From NCBI GenBank assembly GCA_017935625.1, contig JAGBHC010000038.1:1-34707 (forward strand): DNA of 34,707 nt. Direction: 5' to 3'. Position 1 is the first letter of the stretch; each line of letters starts with the position of its first letter. Source of the stretch: Rikenellaceae bacterium. GTDB lineage: Bacteria; Bacteroidota; Bacteroidia; Bacteroidales; Rikenellaceae. A program made the position numbers and the translations under genes. Below, one piece after another: positions 22,990-29,736 of the stretch. Under the pieces are notes generated by a model. The model was not told the origin of the DNA, searched no databases, and worked only from the letters and a program-made list of their open reading frames with translations.

Positions 22990-24015
22990 ATGAAAATTGT
23001 CATAGATAAGGATATTCCGTTTCTGCGGGAGGCCCTCGCGCCTTTCGCCGAGACGGTGGCTCTGCCCGGCAGGGAGATAGCTCCGGAGGATGTCGCCGAT
23101 GCCGACGCCCTGATTGTGCGCACGCGCACGCGCTGCGACCGGCAGCTGCTCGGCGGTTCGTCCGTGCGCTTCGTCGGGACGGCCACCATCGGCTTCGACC
23201 ACATCGACCGGACGTGGTGCGCCGCGCACGGCATCGAGGTGGCGACCGCCGCCGGATGCAACGCCCGCGGGGTGCTGCAATGGGTGGGTGCCTGTCTCAC
23301 GAAACTGAGCCTCGACGGGGGATGGACTCCGCCACAGAGATGCCTGGGCGTGGTGGGCGTGGGGCACATCGGCTCGCTGGTGGCCGACTACGCCGCCCGG
23401 TGGGGATTCCGCGTGTTGTGCTGCGACCCCCCGCGCCGCCGGCTGGAGCCGCAGCGGTGCGGCGGATTCGTGTCGCTGGAGGAGATTGCCTCCCGAGCCG
23501 ACATCGTCACGTTCCACGTGCCGATGAACCGCTCGGGCGAAGACTGCACCTGGCACATGGCCGACGAGCGGTTCATCGCCCGCCTCAGACCCGGAGCGGT
23601 GCTGCTCAACTCGTCGCGCGGCGCCGTGGTGGACAACCGGGCCCTGCGCGACGCGGTGCTCCGCGGAACGTGCGGATGCTGTCTCGACGTCTGGGAAAAC
23701 GAACCCGACATCGACCCGCTGCTGCTCGAAAAAGCCGTGGTCGCCACGCCCCACATCGCCGGATATTCGCTTCAGGGCAAGGCCAACGCCTCGGCCATGA
23801 TGGCCGAAGCGCTCGCCCGCCGCTTCGGGCTGCCGCTCACGGGGTGGTATCCCGACGTGAAGCCCTCCTCCCCGCGCCCCATAAGCTGGCAGGAGCTGCG
23901 GCAGACCGTCGCCGCATACTGCGACACCGAGGCCGAAAGCGCCCCGCTGCGGGCCGACCGGAGCCGTTTCGAAGAGCTCCGAAACCGTTATAAATACCGG
24001 GAAGAGTATTTTTAA
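22990..24015 (+). CDS. pdxB: Erythronate-4-phosphate dehydrogenase
   Basis: PdxB oxidises 4-phosphoerythronate in the DXP-independent route to pyridoxal 5'-phosphate. The 341-residue protein begins MKIVIDKDIPFL and has the N-terminal substrate part with VGTATIGFDHID. The Rossmann loop is GVVGVGHIGSLVADYAA, and the catalytic set of the D-2-hydroxyacid dehydrogenase family is Arg in LLNSSRGAVVDN, Glu in DVWENEPDID and His in ATPHIAGYS. The combination HIAGYSLQGKANA and a shortened C-terminal dimerisation domain are typical of PdxB rather than SerA. ATG 22990 follows the promoter directly. It is about 40 residues shorter than Escherichia coli PdxB (378). Confidence 0.94.
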   Translation: MKIVIDKDIPFLREALAPFAETVALPGREIAPEDVADADALIVRTRTRCDRQLLGGSSVRFVGTATIGFDHIDRTWCAAHGIEVATAAGCNARGVLQWVGACLTKLSLDGGWTPPQRCLGVVGVGHIGSLVADYAARWGFRVLCCDPPRRRLEPQRCGGFVSLEEIASRADIVTFHVPMNRSGEDCTWHMADERFIARLRPGAVLLNSSRGAVVDNRALRDAVLRGTCGCCLDVWENEPDIDPLLLEKAVVATPHIAGYSLQGKANASAMMAEALARRFGLPLTGWYPDVKPSSPRPISWQELRQTVAAYCDTEAESAPLRADRSRFEELRNRYKYREEYF

Positions 24016-24028
24016 CCGGGAAAAAAGC

Positions 24029-24036
24029 TATATTTG
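24029..24036 (+). promoter_or_regulatory. -7 promoter element of pyrD-cinA
   Basis: TATATTTG (24029-24036) lies 14 bases after the pdxB stop and 66 bases before the pyrD ATG. There is no good TTG at -33. Confidence 0.6.
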
Positions 24037-24101
24037 CGCGCTCATTGCGGGTCGCAGAACGCGTTCGCCCGCCTGAAAACGACACATTCATCAAAGATAT
24101 T

Positions 24102-25190
24102 ATGTATAAATTCATAAGACCCCTGCTCTTCAAGCTCTCGCCCGAAGCCATCCACCGCCTCACCGTGGGTGCGTTGCGGATTGCCGGAGCCGTTCCGGGA
24201 GGGAAGGCCCTGCTCCGGGCATTCTTCTCCTACCGCCACCCCTCGCTGGAACGGGAGGTGTTCGGCCTGCGGTTTCCCAACCCCATCGGCATGGCCGCCG
24301 GTTTCGACAAGGACGCCGAAGCCTACGGCGCACTCGCGGCGCTGGGATTCGGATTCGTGGAGATAGGAACGGTCACCCCGCGCCCCCAGCCGGGCAATCC
24401 GCGTCCGAGGCTGTTCAGGCTGCCCGAAGACAACGCCATCATCAACCGGATGGGATTCAACAACAAGGGCATAGAACATGCCGTAGAGAAGCTGCGCAAC
24501 CGCAACCGGCAGGTGATAGTGGGCGGCAACATCGGCAAGAACACGCTCACCCCCAACGAAAACGCCGCATCGGATTACCTGCGCTGCTTCCGCAGCCTGT
24601 ACGAGTACGTGGACTACTTCGTGGTCAATGTCAGTTGTCCCAACGTGAAGAATGTGACCGCCCTGCAGAACCGCGAAAACATCGCCGCCATTCTCGACGG
24701 GCTCTTCGACTTCCGCCGCGGCCAGAACCGCTACCGCCCCATACTGCTCAAGATATCGCCCGACCTGACCGACGAACAGATAGACATGATGACCGATATC
24801 ATGATGGAGACTCCGCTGGACGGCATCGTGGCGACCAACACCACCACCTCGCGCGAAGGGCTGCGGAGCGCTCCCGAGACCGTGGCCCGAATCGGCAACG
24901 GAGGACTCAGCGGCGCCCCGCTCACCGAACGCTCCATCGAGGTGGTCCGCCGGATTCACGAGCGCAGCCGCGGCACCTACCCCATCATCGGAGTGGGCGG
25001 CGTGATGACCCCCGCCCAGGCGCAGGCGATGCTCGATGCCGGCGCCAGTCTGGTGCAGGTCTACTCGGGTCTCATCTACAACGGTCCGGGATTCGTCAAG
25101 GAGATATGCCGCCACCTGACGGAGGCGGGCCGGCAGCGTGCCGAATCCGCCGGGCAGCAGGACTCCGGACGGCAGGGACAGGACGCCTGA
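24102..25190 (+). CDS. pyrD: Dihydroorotate dehydrogenase, quinone-type
   Basis: PyrD oxidises dihydroorotate to orotate in pyrimidine synthesis. This 362-residue protein has the class 2 membrane-associating N-terminal helices (MYKFIRPLLFKLSPEAIHRL), the FMN barrel with NPIGMAAGFDKDAEAYGAL, EIGTVTPRPQPGNPRPRLFR and NRMGFNNKG, and the C-terminal phosphate loop GVGGVMTPAQAQAMLDAGA. The catalytic-base region reads VNVSCPN with C179 at the place where class 2 enzymes such as Escherichia coli PyrD have Ser175 and class 1A enzymes have Cys. The start at 24102 begins the membrane helix. It is followed by cinA after 24 bases. Confidence 0.94.
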   Translation: MYKFIRPLLFKLSPEAIHRLTVGALRIAGAVPGGKALLRAFFSYRHPSLEREVFGLRFPNPIGMAAGFDKDAEAYGALAALGFGFVEIGTVTPRPQPGNPRPRLFRLPEDNAIINRMGFNNKGIEHAVEKLRNRNRQVIVGGNIGKNTLTPNENAASDYLRCFRSLYEYVDYFVVNVSCPNVKNVTALQNRENIAAILDGLFDFRRGQNRYRPILLKISPDLTDEQIDMMTDIMMETPLDGIVATNTTTSREGLRSAPETVARIGNGGLSGAPLTERSIEVVRRIHERSRGTYPIIGVGGVMTPAQAQAMLDAGASLVQVYSGLIYNGPGFVKEICRHLTEAGRQRAESAGQQDSGRQGQDA

Positions 25191-25214
25191 CGGCATAAAA
25201 AAACAGGTTCGACC

Positions 25215-26468
25215 ATGATTGCTACCATCATTACCATCGGCGACGAGATTCTCATCGGCCAGATTGTGGACACGAATGCCGCCTGCATCTCGCGGGCGCT
25301 CAACAGCGTGGGAATCACCGTGCGCGACCGCATCTCGGTGGGCGACGACGCCCCGCGCATACGCGAGGCGCTGGACCGGGCGCTGGCCGTCTCCACGGTG
25401 GTGATAATCACCGGCGGGCTCGGCCCCACCAAAGACGACATCACCAAAAAGACGCTGGCCGAGTATTACGGCAGCCGCCTGGTGTTCGACCCGCAGGTGG
25501 CCGACCACGTGCAGCGGATGCTGGACAGGCGCGGAATCGCCTTCAACGAGCTGAACCGCAGCCAGGCGATGGTGCCCGCGTGCTGCCAGGTGCTGCCCAA
25601 TGCCAACGGCACGGCTCCGGGCATGTGGTTCGAACGCGACGGCCGCATCGCGGTGTCGCTGCCGGGCGTACCCTTCGAAATGGAGCACCTGCTCGAAGAG
25701 ACGGTGCTGCCCCGGCTCCGCGAGCACTTCCGTCTGAGCGCGGTCGTGCACAAGACCATGATAACCTACGGTCTGGCGGAGAGCATCCTGGCCGAGACCA
25801 TCGCGGAGTGGGAGGAGGCCCTGCCCGCACACCTGCACCTGGCCTATCTGCCCAGCGCCCGCAACGTCAAGCTGCGTCTGTCGGCCTACGACGTGGAGCG
25901 GGAAGAGGCCCAGCGCGAAATCGACGGACAGTTCGCCCGGCTCGAAGCGATTATTCCCGAATACGTGCTGGGCTACGGCGACGACGTGTCGGTGTTCCGG
26001 GCGGTGCACGAGGCACTCATCCGCCGCAAACGGACGCTGGCCGTGGCCGAAAGCTGCACGGGCGGAGCTCTCGCGGCCGAATTCACCGCACTGGCCGGAG
26101 CCTCGGAATACTTTCTCTGCGGAGTGGTCTCGTACAGCAACTCGGCGAAAGTCCATGTGCTCGGGGTCCGCGCAGAGGACATCGAACGCCACGGCGCGGT
26201 GAGCCGGGAGGTGGCCGAACAGATGGCGGCGGGCGTAAGGCGCATTGCGGGAGCCGATTACGGCGTAGCGACCACCGGCGTGGCCGGACCCGGAGGCGGC
26301 ACGGAGCGGAATCCGGTCGGCAGCGTGTGGATAGCCGTGGCCGATGCCGAAGGGGTCGTTTCGGCCAAGTACACCTTCGGGCGGCTGCGCGACCAGAACA
26401 TCGAGCGGGCCTCGGCCAAAGCCGCCGACATGCTCCGCCGACGCCTCTCGCAGCGGGAGGAAAAGTAA
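25215..26468 (+). CDS. cinA: CinA-like protein (nicotinamide-nucleotide amidohydrolase family)
   Basis: This 417-residue two-domain protein has an N-terminal MoaB/MogA-like (COG1058) domain with ITIGDEILIGQIVDTNA and TGGLGPTKDDITKKTLAEY. Its C-terminal PncC-type amidase domain has VAESCTGGALAAEFTALAGA and GVAGPGGGTERNPVGSVWIA. CinA proteins hydrolyse NMN and ADP-ribose-type pyrophosphates, recycling pyridine nucleotides; the name refers to competence induction in other bacteria. Length and domain order are normal. It shares a transcription unit with pyrD. Confidence 0.95.
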   Translation: MIATIITIGDEILIGQIVDTNAACISRALNSVGITVRDRISVGDDAPRIREALDRALAVSTVVIITGGLGPTKDDITKKTLAEYYGSRLVFDPQVADHVQRMLDRRGIAFNELNRSQAMVPACCQVLPNANGTAPGMWFERDGRIAVSLPGVPFEMEHLLEETVLPRLREHFRLSAVVHKTMITYGLAESILAETIAEWEEALPAHLHLAYLPSARNVKLRLSAYDVEREEAQREIDGQFARLEAIIPEYVLGYGDDVSVFRAVHEALIRRKRTLAVAESCTGGALAAEFTALAGASEYFLCGVVSYSNSAKVHVLGVRAEDIERHGAVSREVAEQMAAGVRRIAGADYGVATTGVAGPGGGTERNPVGSVWIAVADAEGVVSAKYTFGRLRDQNIERASAKAADMLRRRLSQREEK

Positions 26469-26485
26469 AAAAGAGGGCCCCGGGC

Positions 26486-26516
26486 TTTGCATTTGCAGGA
26501 AAAAACCGTATATTTG
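26486..26516 (+). promoter_or_regulatory. Promoter of the rpmB-rpmG operon
   Basis: TTTG at 26486-26489, 19-base spacer, TATATTTG at 26509-26516: the closest match to the full consensus in the window, as expected for ribosomal genes. The leader to ATG 26563 is about 40 bases and AT-rich. Confidence 0.87.
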
Positions 26517-26562
26517 CACACCCCGAAAAGAGGGCATTTTTTAATCAATAACTTAATAACCA

Positions 26563-26796
26563 ATGAGAGTCTGCGAAATTACAGGTAAAGTAGCGATGGG
26601 TGGAAACAACGTTTCCCACTCCAACTGCAAGACCAAACGCAAATTCAGCCCCAATCTGAAAACGAAGCGTTTCTGGTCTGAAGAGGAAGGCCGATGGATT
26701 ACCCTGCGCGTGTCCGCCTCCGGCATGAAAACAATTAACAAGAAGGGTCTGGCAGTTGCCTTGCGCGAGGCCGTCGCCCCGAAGAAGGTTTACTAA
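26563..26796 (+). CDS. rpmB: 50S ribosomal protein L28
   Basis: This 77-residue basic protein matches L28: MRVCEITGKVAMGGNNVSHS, then KTKRKFSPNLKTKR, then WITLRVSASGMKTINKKGL. The codon choice here is more A/T-tolerant than in the surrounding genes, as usual for highly expressed genes in this phylum. It is the first gene of a three-gene unit with rpmG and DUF4295. Confidence 0.97.
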   Translation: MRVCEITGKVAMGGNNVSHSNCKTKRKFSPNLKTKRFWSEEEGRWITLRVSASGMKTINKKGLAVALREAVAPKKVY

Positions 26797-26810
26797 AACA
26801 AGATTGACAA

Positions 26811-26993
26811 ATGGCAAAGAAAGGTAACAGAGTTCAGGTCATTCTCGAATGCACGGAACAGAAGGCAAGCGGCGTCCCCGGCATGTCGAGATACATCACC
26901 ACCAAAAACAAGAAAAATACTCCCGACCGTCTGGAGCGTAAGAAATACAATCCTTTCCTGAAGAGAGTAACAGTTCACAGAGAAATTAAATAG
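26811..26993 (+). CDS. rpmG: 50S ribosomal protein L33
   Basis: This 60-residue protein matches L33: [38 protein letters not shown] and the end RVTVHREIK. The zinc-ribbon cysteine pairs of the C+ form are lacking (one Cys only), so this is a zinc-free form. It lies 14 bases after rpmB. Confidence 0.96.
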   Translation: MAKKGNRVQVILECTEQKASGVPGMSRYITTKNKKNTPDRLERKKYNPFLKRVTVHREIK

Positions 26994-27002
26994 TTTTGAG
27001 TC

Positions 27003-27158
27003 ATGGCAAAGAAAGTAGTAGCAACTCTTAAGACAGGTTCGGGTAAGAACTATACTAAGTGCATTAAGATGGTCAAGTCCGAGAAGACCGGCGCCTACAT
27101 TTTCAAGGAGGATATCGTTCTCAACGACCAGGTGAAGGATTTCTTCGCAAAGAAGTAG
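27003..27158 (+). CDS. DUF4295 small basic protein
   Basis: This 51-residue protein starts at ATG 27003 and ends at TAG 27156-27158: MAKKVVATLKTGSGKNYTKC, then IKMVKSEKTGAYIFKEDIVL, then NDQVKDFFAKK. DUF4295 is a Bacteroidota family almost always found directly after rpmB and rpmG. Basic composition and operon position suggest a ribosome-associated protein; its role is not known to me. It follows rpmG by 9 bases and precedes a strong terminator. Confidence 0.93.
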   Translation: MAKKVVATLKTGSGKNYTKCIKMVKSEKTGAYIFKEDIVLNDQVKDFFAKK

Positions 27159-27180
27159 TCGGCCGCACCGCTCATCTTAA

Positions 27181-27216
27181 TACAAAAACGCAGACCTCAC
27201 AGTCTGCGTTTTTGTA
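27181..27216. terminator. Bidirectional terminator
   Basis: TACAAAAACGCAGAC (27181-27195) is a perfect inverted repeat of 27202-27216 with a six-base loop. The A and T runs form the stem base, so it can stop the rpmB unit on the plus strand and the glycoside hydrolase unit on the minus strand. Confidence 0.92.
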
Positions 27217-27242
27217 TTTCATGCGGGGAAGGGAGGGCTCCC

Positions 27243-27285
27243 GCCCGGCGGGTCCTCTCCCCCACGGATTCCTCCCCCGCCGGGC
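27243..27285. repeat. 10-bp inverted repeat GCCCGGCGGG/CCCGCCGGGC
   Basis: Arms at 27243-27252 and 27276-27285 with a 23-base pyrimidine-rich loop. There is no T run on the minus strand, so it is not a classic terminator. It lies between the 781-residue glycoside hydrolase stop and the bidirectional terminator. Confidence 0.55.
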
Positions 27286-27336
27286 AAAAGAAGAATCCGC
27301 CGGAAAGAGAGGAATCCACGAAAGGGAGGCCGGCCC

Positions 27337-29682
27337 CTACTGCGGGTCGGCGACGAAGAACATGCCGCTGAGCGCAGGAAGCGAAAGCCGGAATTCGGTC
27401 ACCGGTTCCTCCTCCCGCTGCGACACGGGAGCCTCGACGGCAGTCCGCCCGCCGGTGTGGGGATTCCAGGCCTCGACCGAGCGCTTGGCCCCGCGCACGA
27501 CCACGGTGGTCTCCAAATCGCGGTCGGTCGAGTTGGCGAAGAAGTAGATGTCCTTGCCGCCGCGCACCTTGTGGGTATAGGTGATTCCGCCCTGATAGTC
27601 GCGGTCCGTACGTACGTAATATTCGGGAGCCGTCTGCATATCGACGTCCTTCACCTTGAGCTCCCGGTCGATGACCTCCTCCAGCGCCGAGGTGTAGGCA
27701 CGGGGCAGGAAGTAGCCCACTCCGCCGCGGTCGTTGCGCCGCGAGAAGATGTTCATGAAGCGGTAGGAGGCATGGCGCACCTGGCACTGCATGGGACGGA
27801 TGTCCGACAGACCGAACACTTCGTAGACCATATCCTTCACCTCCTGGTCGCGGCCGAATTCGGCCGACTTGTCGGGCAGCTTGCCCGTGGCGATGACGAT
27901 GCCGCCGGCACGATAGAACTCCAGCACCCGGGCTGCGGCGTCGGCCGAGAAGGTGTCGCCGCCGGGCAGGATGAGAACACGGTAACGCTCCCAGTTATCG
28001 GTATTGTTGAGTTTGAGCTCGCGGCCCTCGACGCTGCACTTTCCGGCGAGCACTTCGGGATGGAGATAGGTATAGTCGAGATGAAGTCCGCGGAAGAGGC
28101 TCTCGCCCACGTCCATGTAGTCGATTTCGGCAGGCACCACGCCGCCCATGTAGGCGTAGTAGTGGCCGTTGGTCTCGGGACCCGAAAACATGTAGGCGGC
28201 CTGCAAGGCCACGATGGGATAGACCACGGCGATGTCGGCCACGTGGCGTCCGCCGCGCATCATGTAGCCGCCGCGGCCCAGGAAACGGTCGATGCTGTCG
28301 AACTTATGCTCGAACTCAATCTGGAGATTGACTCCCATCGCCAGCTGGTCGAGCGACACGCGCATGTAGTTCTCGGGCGTGAGGGCCTTGTACTGCGGAC
28401 GGCTGTAAGCGGCGAAGGTCTCGGTGAACATCTCCGGCTTGTCGTAGTTGTAGGCCGAGGAGGAGACGATTTTGTAGCCCACGTTCGCACGGCCGGGATA
28501 GTAGATGTCGTCGGTGGCCGGCACGGTCTGGTACTTGAACGCCTTCATCAGGTCGCCGTTGGCGCCCACCGGATTGCGGGCCTCCTCCTGGTCGAGATGA
28601 CCGCCGCAGGCGATGCCGCGCTCCTCGCACCAGGCCGAAAGCTGACCGATGTAGTTCTCGGCGAAGAGGTCGGCCCGATGGCCGAACAGAGCGTTGCGGG
28701 CCGCCGCGGTCTGGGGGCCGATGTCGTACCACAGCGCGGGATAGAGGGTCATGGGATTGTATCCGTACCGCTTCTCGAAGCCCTCGTTGAATCGGGGCGT
28801 CCACATCCGGCCGTTGTTGAGCATCATGGTCGGTTCGTCGTAGAAGGTGCGGCGGATGACGGTGCCGAAATACTTCTTGAGGTGCTTGTAGTAGGGCTCG
28901 AAGTTGAGGTCGATGTACTTGGCCACGGCCCCGCGGTCGAGGTAATCCACGAATCCGCCCTTCTGGGAGTTGGGCGTGAAGCGGGGGTCGAGGTAGAAGA
29001 GCATCACCTTCCAGCCGCCCTGCGGCACGTCGTAGACGAGGGTTCCGTTCTCGAAACGGTCGCTGATGTCGATGCGTTCGCGGCTGTCGAGGTTCATCGC
29101 CACGGCACCCACGTAGATTCCCTTTTCGGGCATGGCGAGCGTCACCCGCTGCGGCGCGAGGCAGTCGGTTTCGAGCATCTCGATGCTCTTGGCGCAGTCG
29201 TCGGGATATTTGCTGTAGAACAGGCCCTCCGCCATGCCGCTCGGATAGGCCCACTCGTCGTAGAGCGTCGAAAGGCGGAAACCGAGTTCGAGTCCCCGCT
29301 CGATGGTGTTCTTGTAGACCCGGAAATATTCGTCGCTCAGGTAGGCCACCCCCTCCTTCCGGGGTTTGCGGCCCGACTGGCGCAGATACTCCTCGGAGAG
29401 TCCCTCGGTGCTGCCGCCGCCGGCAATCAGCACGAAGGTGCCCCACTTGTCGGTGGCGAAGTCGCGCTCCACGAGCGAAGTCATCAGCGAATCGGAGAGG
29501 CGGTCGAGCGGCAGCCCGATAAAGCGCACGCCGCGGAACTCGCGGTCGGGATTGCGGAAGTGCTCGTACTCCACGCGGGTCATATCGATTCCGTTTATCT
29601 CATACTTCCGTTGGGCGGAAGCTCCGGCGCACAGGGCGCCCGACATGGCCGCGACGCATGCGGCCCTCCATAAAGGTTTCAT
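27337..29682 (-). CDS. Secreted glycoside hydrolase, GH106-like
   Basis: This 781-residue protein has a signal peptide (MKPLWRAACVAAMSGALCAG, cleavage near ASAQ). The central part looks like a TIM-barrel hydrolase: STLYDEWAYPSGMAEG, RRTFYDEPTMMLN, and GGHLDQEEARNPVGANGDLM resemble the barrel region of the alpha-L-rhamnosidase-type family GH106 and related unassigned hydrolases. A following segment (YRVLILPGGDTFSADAAARV to GGIVIATGKLPD) has a glutamine-amidotransferase-like fold, as in the trimerisation domain of GH42. A C-terminal beta-sandwich ends the protein. It lies 54 bases downstream of a LacZ-type GH2, with no SusC/SusD genes nearby. Rhamnosidase activity is a guess from motif resemblance; hydrolase character is more certain. 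Confidence 0.68.
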   Translation of the reverse strand: MKPLWRAACVAAMSGALCAGASAQRKYEINGIDMTRVEYEHFRNPDREFRGVRFIGLPLDRLSDSLMTSLVERDFATDKWGTFVLIAGGGSTEGLSEEYLRQSGRKPRKEGVAYLSDEYFRVYKNTIERGLELGFRLSTLYDEWAYPSGMAEGLFYSKYPDDCAKSIEMLETDCLAPQRVTLAMPEKGIYVGAVAMNLDSRERIDISDRFENGTLVYDVPQGGWKVMLFYLDPRFTPNSQKGGFVDYLDRGAVAKYIDLNFEPYYKHLKKYFGTVIRRTFYDEPTMMLNNGRMWTPRFNEGFEKRYGYNPMTLYPALWYDIGPQTAAARNALFGHRADLFAENYIGQLSAWCEERGIACGGHLDQEEARNPVGANGDLMKAFKYQTVPATDDIYYPGRANVGYKIVSSSAYNYDKPEMFTETFAAYSRPQYKALTPENYMRVSLDQLAMGVNLQIEFEHKFDSIDRFLGRGGYMMRGGRHVADIAVVYPIVALQAAYMFSGPETNGHYYAYMGGVVPAEIDYMDVGESLFRGLHLDYTYLHPEVLAGKCSVEGRELKLNNTDNWERYRVLILPGGDTFSADAAARVLEFYRAGGIVIATGKLPDKSAEFGRDQEVKDMVYEVFGLSDIRPMQCQVRHASYRFMNIFSRRNDRGGVGYFLPRAYTSALEEVIDRELKVKDVDMQTAPEYYVRTDRDYQGGITYTHKVRGGKDIYFFANSTDRDLETTVVVRGAKRSVEAWNPHTGGRTAVEAPVSQREEEPVTEFRLSLPALSGMFFVADPQ

Positions 29683-29736
29683 GACAGCTATTTGGTTTTA
29701 AAGGTTTTCTTTCGCGAATCGGGTCGCAGTGCCCGT

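Noticed and set aside
24042-26537. Open minus-strand frame of 831 codons opposite pyrD and cinA
   Set aside because: Antisense shadow of two well-identified genes.
27243-27285. Terminator for the 781-residue hydrolase gene
   Set aside because: The inverted repeat has a 23-base loop and no T run on the minus strand; the stem at 27181-27216 is a better candidate.
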